Origin: Candidatus Zixiibacteriota bacterium
Lineage (GTDB): Bacteria > Zixibacteria > MSB-5A5 > WJJR01
DNA length: 7,010 bases
Reading direction: 5' to 3'
Assembly (NCBI GenBank): GCA_014729565.1
Contig: WJJR01000429.1
Span: 1-7,010, forward strand
Positions within the stretch are counted from its first letter, which is position 1; every line of letters begins with the position of its first letter. The notes beneath the pieces were generated by a model, which was not told the DNA's origin, made no database searches, and worked only from the letters and a program-made list of their open reading frames with translations. Below, in pieces: positions 1 through 6,660 of this stretch. The position numbers and the translations under genes were made by a program.

Positions 1-795
1 GATGAAGAGAACGCCCTGCTGGCCCTCTCGTTTCTCGGTGTCGAGGATCTGGGCGATGATTACGTCTATGAGGGCTGGATCCTCGTCGATGGCACGCCGA
101 TTTCGACAGGCACATTCACCGTCGATGACATGGGTGTTCCGGACAACACCCAGTTTATGGTCAATAGTGCTCACCTGGCCGCTGCCACCAAGTTCATCCT
201 GACTATCGAACCCTCGCCCGACCCGTCACCCGATCCCTCGGTGACCAAATACCTCGCCGGCGAGTTCAGTGGTAATTCGGCCAACCTGACCGTGGCCGAC
301 GGTGCCGCACTGGGCACGGACTTCAACGGTGCAAACGGAGACTACATCTTGAACACACCGTCGACCGCGGACGATGACAGCGACTACGCCAACGGTATCT
401 GGTGGCTCGACCCAAACGCCGGTCCCGGCCCCAGCTTGACTCTCCCCAACCTCCCCAATGGCTGGGTCTACGAAGGCTGGGTTGTGGGCAACAGCGGACC
501 GATCAGCACCGGACGATTCACGTCGGTTTCCGGTGATGATTCCGACCTTGCCGGACCCACGTCGGGCGATGATCCGCCACCACCATTCCCCGGGCAGGAC
601 TTTATCGATCCGGGCATTGATCTGACACTGGGATACGCGGCAGTGATCAGCGTGGAACCCGAGCCCGACAACAGTCCCGCTCCGTTCACGCTAAAGCCAC
701 TCGTCGACTCCGACATCGACGATGTCGGCATCGGCACACCACAACCGATGGACAACATGTCCGGTTCATTGCCAACTGGCACAGCTATGCGATAG
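1..795 (+). CDS. Secreted acidic protein with two RskA-like (anti-sigma-K C-terminal) modules, 5'-truncated
   Basis: The reading frame is open from the first base to a TAG at 793-795, so 264 C-terminal residues are visible and the start lies upstream. The fragment is rich in Asp, Pro and Gly, has no Cys and no membrane segment, and looks extracytoplasmic. Two modules repeat. YEGW (residues 23-26) then PISTG (33-37) and IEPSPD (69-74) form the first; YEGW (157-160), PISTG (167-171) and VEPEPDNSP (218-226) form the second, offset by about 134-149 residues. The order YxxW, G-P-(I/V)-S-x-G-x-F, then (T/S)-(I/V)-E-P resembles the extracytoplasmic domain of anti-sigma-K factors (RskA, PF10099), which regulate ECF sigma factors. 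The visible part lacks a zinc-binding anti-sigma domain and a transmembrane helix, so an actual anti-sigma role is doubtful. It could instead be a free-standing secreted domain of unknown function. The family link is by motif recognition only. Confidence 0.72.
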   Translation, partial: DEENALLALSFLGVEDLGDDYVYEGWILVDGTPISTGTFTVDDMGVPDNTQFMVNSAHLAAATKFILTIEPSPDPSPDPSVTKYLAGEFSGNSANLTVADGAALGTDFNGANGDYILNTPSTADDDSDYANGIWWLDPNAGPGPSLTLPNLPNGWVYEGWVVGNSGPISTGRFTSVSGDDSDLAGPTSGDDPPPPFPGQDFIDPGIDLTLGYAAVISVEPEPDNSPAPFTLKPLVDSDIDDVGIGTPQPMDNMSGSLPTGTAMR

Positions 796-807
796 CCAAG
801 CGCAATC

Positions 808-842
808 ACAACGGGCGGCATCCTCCCTACGCCGCCCGTTGT
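808..842 (+). terminator. Probable intrinsic terminator after the RskA-like gene
   Basis: A perfect 12-bp inverted repeat has arms at 808-819 and 831-842, with a GC-rich core (GGGCGGC / GCCGCCC) and an 11-nt loop. It begins 13 nt after the stop codon. The following bases contain only short T runs (CTTT at 847-850 and 856-859), so termination may not be of the classic strong U-tract type. Its position directly after the stop codon supports a 3'-end role for the upstream gene. Confidence 0.7.
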
Positions 843-1035
843 CCCACTTTGTCATCTTTGCAGTTTCGTGGAGGTTCCCGCATCAGCCGACCCCCAATCG
901 GGAAGTGATCTCCATTCCATTGGAACAAGTTCCGGGAGTGTCGGTTAAATACAGGACTTGGCACGCCACCGATGTCGATCCTTTCCAGGCTGAGTGCAGG
1001 TTGATTGGTCGTGGATTACGGCCGTGCTAAAGCTG

Positions 1036-1041
1036 TATATT
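1036..1041 (+). promoter_or_regulatory. Candidate -10 element (TATATT) immediately before the adaptor gene
   Basis: TATATT matches the sigma-70 -10 consensus at five of six positions and ends only 4 nt before the ATG at 1046. Transcription would begin near 1047-1049, at the start codon itself, giving a leaderless or nearly leaderless mRNA. This agrees with the lack of any Shine-Dalgarno sequence here. The -35 region is weak (GGATTA or TGGATT around 1012-1018). The rest of the gap from 843 to 1035 shows only a small GGAAC-AA-GTTCC dyad at 922-933 and no recognisable binding site or gene. Confidence 0.3.
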
Positions 1042-1045
1042 CAAC

Positions 1046-2380
1046 ATGATGATCCGGCGCTTCCTCACCCGAGTTATCCTATTGTGCACAATAGGTTTAG
1101 TTTCCCTGTCGTGTGGGGGAAACTCCTCTGAATCCAGCGGCAGCAACCCCTCCGGAACGCTGATCCCGGCCGTCGAAGCCGCACAGGCCCAATACGGAAC
1201 ACTCCCGCTGACCGAACGGCTCAGCGGCGTCGTCAGAGCCAAGAACCAGGTGGCCATCTATTCCGAAGTGTCCGCCCCGATAATTCGGGTGCACGTCGAA
1301 AATGGCGATCTTGTCGGCGAGGGTGATCCACTGATCAGCCTGCGGGCCACCGAATTCGAAGAACGGCTCAAACAGGCCAAAGCAAATCTTCAGATCGCCG
1401 TCGCCCAGACCCGTCAGGCCGAGGCCGAACTCAACCGGATCAAATCGGAGCTGCGTCGCGCGCAATCGCTCGCCGAGAAAAACCTGAGTTCCGAAGCGGA
1501 ATTGGAGATGATCACGACGCAGTTTGAATCCGCCGACGCGGACGTTGCCCTCGCCCGGGCGCGGGTCGAGCAGGCGCAGGCCCAGGTGGATGAGCGCCAG
1601 GAAGAACTCCAACAAACCGTCATCCGCGCACCGGTCGACGGGACCGTCGGTAACCGCAATGCCGAAGTCGGCATGCTGGTCACCAGCAACACGCGCCTGT
1701 TTACCCTCGGACAGCTCGACAGCATCCGCGTGGAGATCGTGCTCACCGACCGCATGCTGAACTATATCGAAACGAAACAGCGCACCGACATTGTGGCCGA
1801 CGCACTCCCGTCGGGATCGATCCGGGCGCAGCTCTCACGCATTTCGCCGTTCTTGCATCCGGTCACACACAGCACCGATGCCGAGATCGACCTGTCGAAT
1901 CCCGACAATCGGCTGAAGCCGGGGATGTTCGTGACGGTTGATGTGCATTACGGCGAAAGCGAGCAGGCCACCAAGATTCCGCTCAGCGCACTGTACGAAA
2001 ATCCAACCACCGGAGGCACCGGCGTCTATGTCGCCGCCGACTCCCTGGATCGTTTCATATCCCAGCGCGAAGGCGGCGTCGAATCGAAGGCACTCACCGA
2101 ACCGGTGGCTTTCGATTTCGTACCCGTCGAGGTGATCGCGCGTGGACGCATGGACGTTGCGGTCACCAACGTGCAACCCGACCAGTGGGTGGTCACGATC
2201 GGGCAGGATTTGTTTGCCGGCCAAAAGGGTACAGCGCGCGTGCGCCCGGTCACATGGCAGCGTGTCGAACAATTGCAGACTTTGCAGCGCGAGGATCTGG
2301 TCCAGGACCTGATGCAGAGCCGACAGGCGGCCACTCCCGACTCGGCCTCCCTCGATCATCAACAAGCCACACCACAGTAG
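1046..2380 (+). CDS. Periplasmic adaptor subunit of an RND efflux pump (HlyD/AcrA family), probable lipoprotein
   Basis: This 444-residue protein is the membrane-fusion partner that links an RND pump to an outer-membrane channel. The N-terminus has Arg residues, a hydrophobic stretch (about 6-22) and Cys23 followed by GG, suggesting a lipoprotein; the SLSC box departs from the usual Leu at -3. The domains follow the family order: lipoyl half-motif 1 (about 60-100), a long Ala/Glu/Gln-rich coiled-coil hairpin (about 101-190), lipoyl half-motif 2 with IRAPVDGTVG (193-202), a beta-barrel domain (about 226-305, ending in LKPGMFVTV at 290-298) and a membrane-proximal domain (about 306-400). A Gln-rich helical tail completes it. 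The RND gene starts 9 nt downstream, so the two are almost certainly co-transcribed. ATG at 1046 or 1049 are equally possible starts, since neither has a Shine-Dalgarno sequence. The substrate cannot be told from sequence. Confidence 0.93.
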   Translation: MMIRRFLTRVILLCTIGLVSLSCGGNSSESSGSNPSGTLIPAVEAAQAQYGTLPLTERLSGVVRAKNQVAIYSEVSAPIIRVHVENGDLVGEGDPLISLRATEFEERLKQAKANLQIAVAQTRQAEAELNRIKSELRRAQSLAEKNLSSEAELEMITTQFESADADVALARARVEQAQAQVDERQEELQQTVIRAPVDGTVGNRNAEVGMLVTSNTRLFTLGQLDSIRVEIVLTDRMLNYIETKQRTDIVADALPSGSIRAQLSRISPFLHPVTHSTDAEIDLSNPDNRLKPGMFVTVDVHYGESEQATKIPLSALYENPTTGGTGVYVAADSLDRFISQREGGVESKALTEPVAFDFVPVEVIARGRMDVAVTNVQPDQWVVTIGQDLFAGQKGTARVRPVTWQRVEQLQTLQREDLVQDLMQSRQAATPDSASLDHQQATPQ

Positions 2381-2389
2381 CCAAGACCG

Positions 2390-5300
2390 ATGAATATCAC
2401 CAGGATCGCCGTAAACCGCCCGATTGCCACGACGATGGTGTTTCTCATCATCATCGTGCTCGGTGTGATGGCATTCCGTTTTCTGCCGGTCGATTTGCTG
2501 CCGCCGATTGAGTATCCGCAACTCACGGTGGCCACCTCGTACCCGAACGTCGGCCCCGAAGAGATTGAAACGATCATCACCGATCGGGTTGAGAACGCTG
2601 TCGCCAGCGTTCCGAACATCGAGGAGATACGATCCAGCTCCGAGGAAGGACGCAGCCGGGTGCGCCTGGAGTTCGCACAGGGGACGAACGTCGACATGGC
2701 CGCCAACGATGTCCGTGCGGCGCTCGACCGCATCCGTGACGATCTGCCGCCCGAAGTCGAATCACCGCGCCTCTGGAAGTTCGATCCGGATAATTTCCCC
2801 GTCGCCATTTTGGGGGCCCGCGGCACCCACTCGATGGCCGACCTCACGCTCATTTTGGAACGGGAAATCGCGCAGCGCTTTGAGCAAGTACCGGGTGTCG
2901 GTTCGGTCGATGTCTGGGGTGGCATCTACCGGGAAATCGAAGTGCAACTCAAGCGCGACCGGCTCATCTCCAGCCAGCTCTCGGCGGCCGACGTGCGCGA
3001 GGCCTTGCAGCGCGAAAACGTGACCCTTCCCGGCGGTGACATGCGGGAAGGCACCACCGATATGTACATCCGCACGCGCGGCGAATTCCAATCCATCGGC
3101 CAAATCGCCCAGACCATCATTACGGTCATCGACGGGAAGCCGATTCGCGTCGGCGACGTGGCCGAAGTGGTCGACGAATACGAGGATGTCAACCGGCTGG
3201 TACAGATTGACGGTCAGCCGATGGTGCGTCTCGGCATCCGCAAGCAGTCCGGCGCCAACACCGTCGCCGTCGCCGCCGATGTGCGCGACGTCATGCACGA
3301 GATCGATCTCGAACGTGATGACATCGAATTAATGATGATCATCGACCAAAGTGAGTTCATTCAGGATTCGATCAACAACGTCCAGAACGCCGCGCTCTGG
3401 GGCGGGCTGCTCGCAGTCTTTATTCTCTACCTGTTCTTACGCAACGGCTCCACCACGTTTATTATCGCACTGTCGATTCCCATTTCGATTATCGCGACAT
3501 TTGCATTGCTGTTCTTTAATGGCCTCACGTTGAACCAGATGAGCTTCGGCGGATTGGCATTGGGCATCGGCCTGATTGTCGACAATGCCATTGTCGTGCT
3601 CGAAAACATCGTGCGATTGCGTGAAGACCGCGAGGATTTGCAGACGAGCGCCCTCGTCGGAACCAAACAGGTGTCCGGCGCGATTGTGGCGTCGACCTTG
3701 ACGACCTGCGTGATCTTTCTCCCGGTCGTCTTCATGCAGACCATCTCCGGCATGCTGTTTCGGGAACTGGCGCTGGTGGTCGTGTTCGCATTGGCGTGTT
3801 CGTTGTTGGTCGCGCTGACGCTCGTGCCGATGCTCAGCAGCCGCTATCTGTCCGTCCGTCCGCGTGAGGAGGCGGATGCCGAGAAGCAACAGTCGCGATT
3901 GGGACGGTTCTTCACTCGTCTGGAAAACAACTACTCCGCGTTCCTGGAGAAGGCACTGGCACATCGCAAGATTGTCTTTGCAATCACCGGCGCCTTGTTG
4001 GTCGGCACGGTTTTGCTGTGGCCGCTTCTGCCGATTGAACTGGCTCCGCAAACCGATGCCGATGAAATTGACGTTGAACTGGAAATGGCTCAGGGAACCA
4101 ACATCGCGGTGGTCAATCAGTATCTCCAGGAACTGGAAGTGATCGTCCGCGACGTCGTTCCCATGGATCAGGTCGAGCACCTGACGGTGGAAATGCGGCC
4201 CGGTGATGCCGAAGTGGAAATCTCTCTGAAGAGCGCCGACGAACGCGACATCAACAGCTTCGCGTTGGCGGATCGCATCCGCCGTCATGTCCAGGGACAA
4301 ATCCCCGGCGCCGACATCAGAGTCGAAGCACAATCCGGCCTGTGGATGCTGCGGCGGCTGTTTGGGTCCGGCGGCGGCGCTGCGGTAGAATTGGAGCTGC
4401 GTGGCTACGATCTCGCCATGGCCGACCGCCTCGCGGATGACATTAAAACCATTATGGAACGCGCGCCGGAGATCGCCGACGTCCGCATCAGCCGCCGCGA
4501 GGGACGCCCCGAGCAGAACCTGATCGTCGATCGCGAAAAGATCGCCGAATTGGGATTGAGCGTCAGCCAGGTCGCCAACGTGATTCAAACCAATGTCGGC
4601 GGCAGCCGCGCCGGTGTCTTTCGTGAGGGCGGTGAAGAGTTTCCCATCGTCGTCCGATTGCAGCCCGAGGATCGCCTCAGTACCCAGGACATTCGCAATG
4701 TGTCGGTCCGCGGCACGGGCGGAGAGATCATTCCCATCTCCAGCGTCATCAATACCGAGCGACGCCGCAGCCCGACCGAAATCGATCGCGTGAACGGCCA
4801 GCGGGTAACGTATATCACCGCTAATCTCGTCAGCGGTGCCGCCCTCGGCGACGTGGTCGGCGAATTGCGCGATGAACTCCGCGACGTTCCTCTACCGCGC
4901 GGATTCTCCCTTGTGTTCAGCGGCGAATACGAAGAGCAGCAGAAAGCACAATATGACTTCCTTCTGTCCATCATCATGGCAGTAATCCTGATCTACATGG
5001 TTATGGCGGCGCAGTTCGAACGGTTTCTCGATCCGGTCATTGTGATGGTGTCTGTACCGCTCGCGTTTATCGGTGTGGTGCCGACTCTGTTGATTACCGG
5101 TACATCGCTGAACATGCAAAGCCTGATGGGGATTATCATGCTGATTGGCATTGTGGTCAACAATGCCATCGTGTTGGTCGACTACATCAACCTGATGCGG
5201 CGCGAGAAGCAGATGAACGTCCACGATGCAGTGATCACCTCCGGACGGTTACGTCTGCGCCCCATCCTGATGACCGCCAGCACCACCGTGCTCGGCATGC

Positions 5301-5464
5301 TACCGTTGTCGTTCGGCACCGGCGCCGGCGGTGAAATCCAGGCCTCGCTCGCACGCGCGGTCATCGGCGGATTAGTGGTCTCCACCCTGATCACACTCAT
5401 TCTCATCCCGGTCACCTATACGTCGATTCACAACGTCATCGGCCGACTCCGCACCAGATCGTAG
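2390..5464 (+). CDS. RND efflux transporter permease (AcrB/HAE1-like)
   Basis: This 1024-residue inner-membrane pump is full length for the family. It shows the duplicated RND layout: TM1 (about 12-31), a large periplasmic loop (about 32-332), TM2-TM6, TM7 (about 528-548), a second periplasmic loop (about 549-855) and TM8-TM12. Family signatures include FLPVDLLPPIEYPQ near the N-terminus, GIGLIVDNAIVVLEN in TM4, GIVVNNAIVLVDYIN in TM10 and RLRPILMTAS at the start of TM11. Aligned by motif to AcrB, D398 matches D407, but N399 replaces D408 and N924 replaces K940; R955 and T962 match R971 and T978. Asn at these two relay positions is, from memory, common in a branch of HAE1-like permeases. The second half lacks an obvious heavy-metal (CusA) signature, so a drug, lipid or other hydrophobic substrate is more likely. 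The start is the first ATG after the adaptor stop; no good Shine-Dalgarno is seen, consistent with translational coupling. Confidence 0.95.
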   Translation: MNITRIAVNRPIATTMVFLIIIVLGVMAFRFLPVDLLPPIEYPQLTVATSYPNVGPEEIETIITDRVENAVASVPNIEEIRSSSEEGRSRVRLEFAQGTNVDMAANDVRAALDRIRDDLPPEVESPRLWKFDPDNFPVAILGARGTHSMADLTLILEREIAQRFEQVPGVGSVDVWGGIYREIEVQLKRDRLISSQLSAADVREALQRENVTLPGGDMREGTTDMYIRTRGEFQSIGQIAQTIITVIDGKPIRVGDVAEVVDEYEDVNRLVQIDGQPMVRLGIRKQSGANTVAVAADVRDVMHEIDLERDDIELMMIIDQSEFIQDSINNVQNAALWGGLLAVFILYLFLRNGSTTFIIALSIPISIIATFALLFFNGLTLNQMSFGGLALGIGLIVDNAIVVLENIVRLREDREDLQTSALVGTKQVSGAIVASTLTTCVIFLPVVFMQTISGMLFRELALVVVFALACSLLVALTLVPMLSSRYLSVRPREEADAEKQQSRLGRFFTRLENNYSAFLEKALAHRKIVFAITGALLVGTVLLWPLLPIELAPQTDADEIDVELEMAQGTNIAVVNQYLQELEVIVRDVVPMDQVEHLTVEMRPGDAEVEISLKSADERDINSFALADRIRRHVQGQIPGADIRVEAQSGLWMLRRLFGSGGGAAVELELRGYDLAMADRLADDIKTIMERAPEIADVRISRREGRPEQNLIVDREKIAELGLSVSQVANVIQTNVGGSRAGVFREGGEEFPIVVRLQPEDRLSTQDIRNVSVRGTGGEIIPISSVINTERRRSPTEIDRVNGQRVTYITANLVSGAALGDVVGELRDELRDVPLPRGFSLVFSGEYEEQQKAQYDFLLSIIMAVILIYMVMAAQFERFLDPVIVMVSVPLAFIGVVPTLLITGTSLNMQSLMGIIMLIGIVVNNAIVLVDYINLMRREKQMNVHDAVITSGRLRLRPILMTASTTVLGMLPLSFGTGAGGEIQASLARAVIGGLVVSTLITLILIPVTYTSIHNVIGRLRTRS

Positions 5465-5476
5465 AACACCGAGGTG

Positions 5477-5525
5477 CCCCACCCTAATGATGGATCGACT
5501 CTGTCGATCCATCATTAGGGTGGGG
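5477..5525. repeat. 49-nt perfect hairpin repeat, copy 1
   Basis: Arms at 5477-5499 and 5503-5525 are perfectly complementary over 23 bp around a TCT loop. The hairpin starts 13 nt after the RND stop codon. It shares GGTGCCCCACCCTAA (here 5473-5487) and TTAGGGTGGG (5515-5524) with a second copy at 6576-6624, which has the same length and loop size. No T-tract follows, so it is not a typical intrinsic terminator, though such a stem could protect or define the 3' end of the efflux operon mRNA. It is best described as a dispersed palindromic (REP-like) element. Confidence 0.85.
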
Positions 5526-5552
5526 TCAGATTGTTGAACCATAAAACCAAAA

Positions 5553-5572
5553 AAGTGAAGAGCACGTCACTT
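5553..5572. promoter_or_regulatory. Operator-like dyad AAGTGA-N8-TCACTT
   Basis: This is a perfect 6-bp inverted repeat with an 8-nt spacer. Its centre is about 63 nt upstream of the start site inferred for the TSUP gene, a place where activators often bind. The half-site GTGA/TCAC recalls CRP/FNR-type sites, but those have a 6-nt spacer, so the regulator is unidentified. A 6-bp dyad can occur by chance. Confidence 0.25.
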
Positions 5573-5590
5573 GTCATCCGGCGATTACCC

Positions 5591-5619
5591 TCGACTCACC
5601 GAGCGATCGTCAGTATATA
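5591..5619 (+). promoter_or_regulatory. Candidate sigma-70-type promoter for the TSUP gene
   Basis: TCGACT (5591-5596) and TATATA (5614-5619) each match the -35 and -10 consensus at four of six bases and are separated by the ideal 17 nt. Transcription would start near 5626, leaving a leader of about 22 nt before the ATG at 5648. The leader has only a weak GAG (5637-5639) as a possible ribosome contact. It implies that the TSUP gene is transcribed separately from the efflux operon. Confidence 0.4.
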
Positions 5620-5647
5620 GTTCCACTTGTCTGTCTGAGTCGACTAT

Positions 5648-6436
5648 ATGGACTTTCTCCTCATCGCCATCGCCGCTCTGCTGGTCTCCGGTCTTACGCT
5701 GTACTCCGGTTTCGGTCTGGGTACGCTACTGATGCCGGTCTTTGCGTTGTTCTTGCCGGTGGACATTGCCGTCGCATCGACAGCGGTCGTGCATGGCGCC
5801 AACAGCCTCTTCAAGGTCCTGGTGGTCGGACGGCATGCCGATCGCGGAATTGTCTGGCGATTTGGTGTCCCGGCGATTCTGGCCGCCTTCGTCGGCGCGG
5901 CCGCTCTGGGATATGTATCCCAACTCGGCCAGTGGACACAGTATTCAGTGGGTCCCCACAACGCTGTCATCACTCCACTCAAAGTGATCATGGCCGGTCT
6001 GATGCTCGCATTTGCGTTCTTCGAACTCCTTCCGCGTCTTCGGGAATTCACCATCGATCAACGCTATTTGTCGCTGGGTGGTGTTCTGTCGGGCTTCTTT
6101 GGCGGCCTCTCGGGGCATCAAGGTGCGCTGCGCTCCGCCTTTCTGGCCAAAGTAGGCATTCCCGCGACCGCCTTCGTAGGCACCAATGCAGCCATCGGTT
6201 TCTTAGTGGATCTGGCCCGCATTACGATCTATGCGGTTATGGTCTTCCTCGGTGGCGCACTCGATCCTTTTGCCGGCAATCAATGGCCCCTCATTGTCAC
6301 CGGAATCATCGCCGCCTTCACTGGTGTGTTGATCGGCAAACGCTTCCTGCATAAGATCACCATCAGCCGCGTACAGACCCTAACCGGAGTATTATTGGTC
6401 CTGATCGCTCTGGGCCTTGGCAGCGGCTTGATTTAG
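5648..6436 (+). CDS. TauE/SafE (TSUP) family membrane transporter
   Basis: This 262-residue, strongly hydrophobic protein fits the normal size of the TSUP (TauE/SafE, formerly DUF81) family, which moves small anions or sulfur compounds such as sulfite, sulfoacetate or sulfonates across the inner membrane. The family's internal duplication is visible: a Gly-rich SGFGLGTLLMP motif (residues 20-30) in the first half and GFFGGLSGHQGA (149-160) in the second. I count about seven or eight likely membrane segments, including 2-19, 26-50, 73-90, 109-129, 142-157, 180-204, 213-230 and 243-262. The middle loop carries a short polar stretch (about 92-106). No sulfur metabolism gene lies nearby to suggest the substrate. 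The gene has its own candidate promoter and is separated by 183 nt and a hairpin from the efflux operon. The family call is firm, the substrate unknown. Confidence 0.9.
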   Translation: MDFLLIAIAALLVSGLTLYSGFGLGTLLMPVFALFLPVDIAVASTAVVHGANSLFKVLVVGRHADRGIVWRFGVPAILAAFVGAAALGYVSQLGQWTQYSVGPHNAVITPLKVIMAGLMLAFAFFELLPRLREFTIDQRYLSLGGVLSGFFGGLSGHQGALRSAFLAKVGIPATAFVGTNAAIGFLVDLARITIYAVMVFLGGALDPFAGNQWPLIVTGIIAAFTGVLIGKRFLHKITISRVQTLTGVLLVLIALGLGSGLI

Positions 6437-6491
6437 TTAAGCTTCTGTTCGTGCGAAGTCACGCCAGACCATACTGCACAATTCAGATGTC

Positions 6492-6535
6492 ATCCCCGAC
6501 CGTCCTTCGCGATAGCGAAGGACGAGAGTGGGGAT
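6492..6535. repeat. Two-part hairpin with ATCCCC/GGGGAT outer arms
   Basis: An inner perfect 10-bp stem has arms CGTCCTTCGC (6501-6510) and GCGAAGGACG (6515-6524) around a GATA loop. It is enclosed by ATCCCC (6492-6497) and GGGGAT (6530-6535), with unpaired bases between. The flanks read GTC before the left arm and CCAGTGTCTTTTT after the right. This layout recalls widespread intergenic repeats of the type TCATTCCCGC...GCGGGAATCCAG, including the Neisseria dRS3 style ATTCCC-N8-GGGAAT; that likeness is from memory. The T-run at 6543-6547 could make it act as a terminator for the TSUP gene. Confidence 0.65.
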
Positions 6536-6575
6536 CCAGTGTCTTTTTACCAAGAATCCAACACAATATGGGGTG

Positions 6576-6624
6576 CCCCACCCTAACCGCCCGGCGACAA
6601 AGTCACCGGATGGTTAGGGTGGGC
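6576..6624. repeat. 49-nt hairpin repeat, copy 2
   Basis: The left arm (6576-6598), an AAA loop (6599-6601) and the right arm (6602-6624) have the same 23-3-23 layout as the copy at 5477-5525. The outer CCCACCCTAACC (6577-6588) pairs perfectly with 6612-6623. Further in, CCGG (6591-6594) pairs with CCGG (6606-6609) and GAC (6596-6598) with GTC (6602-6604). The exceptions are C-A mismatches at 6590/6610 and 6595/6605, a G-T pair at 6589/6611 and an unpaired C/C at the outer end. The 15-base GGTGCCCCACCCTAA (6572-6586) is identical to copy 1. Confidence 0.82.
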
Positions 6625-6660
6625 CCGGCACACAAAACAACCACGGCGGCAAACGCCCCA

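Noticed and set aside
922..933. GGAAC-AA-GTTCC dyad as an operator of the efflux operon
   Set aside because: It has only 5-bp arms, lies over 110 nt from the start codon and is not linked to a good promoter. Chance occurrence is likely.
722..1030. Plus-strand open frame of 102 codons after the RskA-like gene
   Set aside because: It starts inside that gene in another frame and runs through the terminator hairpin. The protein is low-complexity with no family likeness.
1835..2521. Minus-strand open frame of 228 codons across the adaptor/pump junction
   Set aside because: It overlaps two well-supported genes and has no recognisable motif or ribosome binding site.
3437..4588. Long open frame (383 codons) on the minus strand inside the RND gene
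   Set aside because: It is antisense to a certain RND coding region, is His/Gln/Asp-rich and resembles no family. It is a by-product of codon bias in a GC-rich gene.
5515..5525. TTAGGG telomere-like or G-quadruplex motif
   Set aside because: There is one TTAGGG per arm and too few G-runs on one strand for a quadruplex. The match is part of the hairpin repeat.
5477..6624. Insertion sequence or composite transposon bounded by the two 49-nt hairpins
   Set aside because: No transposase lies between them, only an ordinary TSUP gene. The elements are in the same orientation as individual palindromes and show no target-site duplications. Recombination between them remains possible but is not shown.
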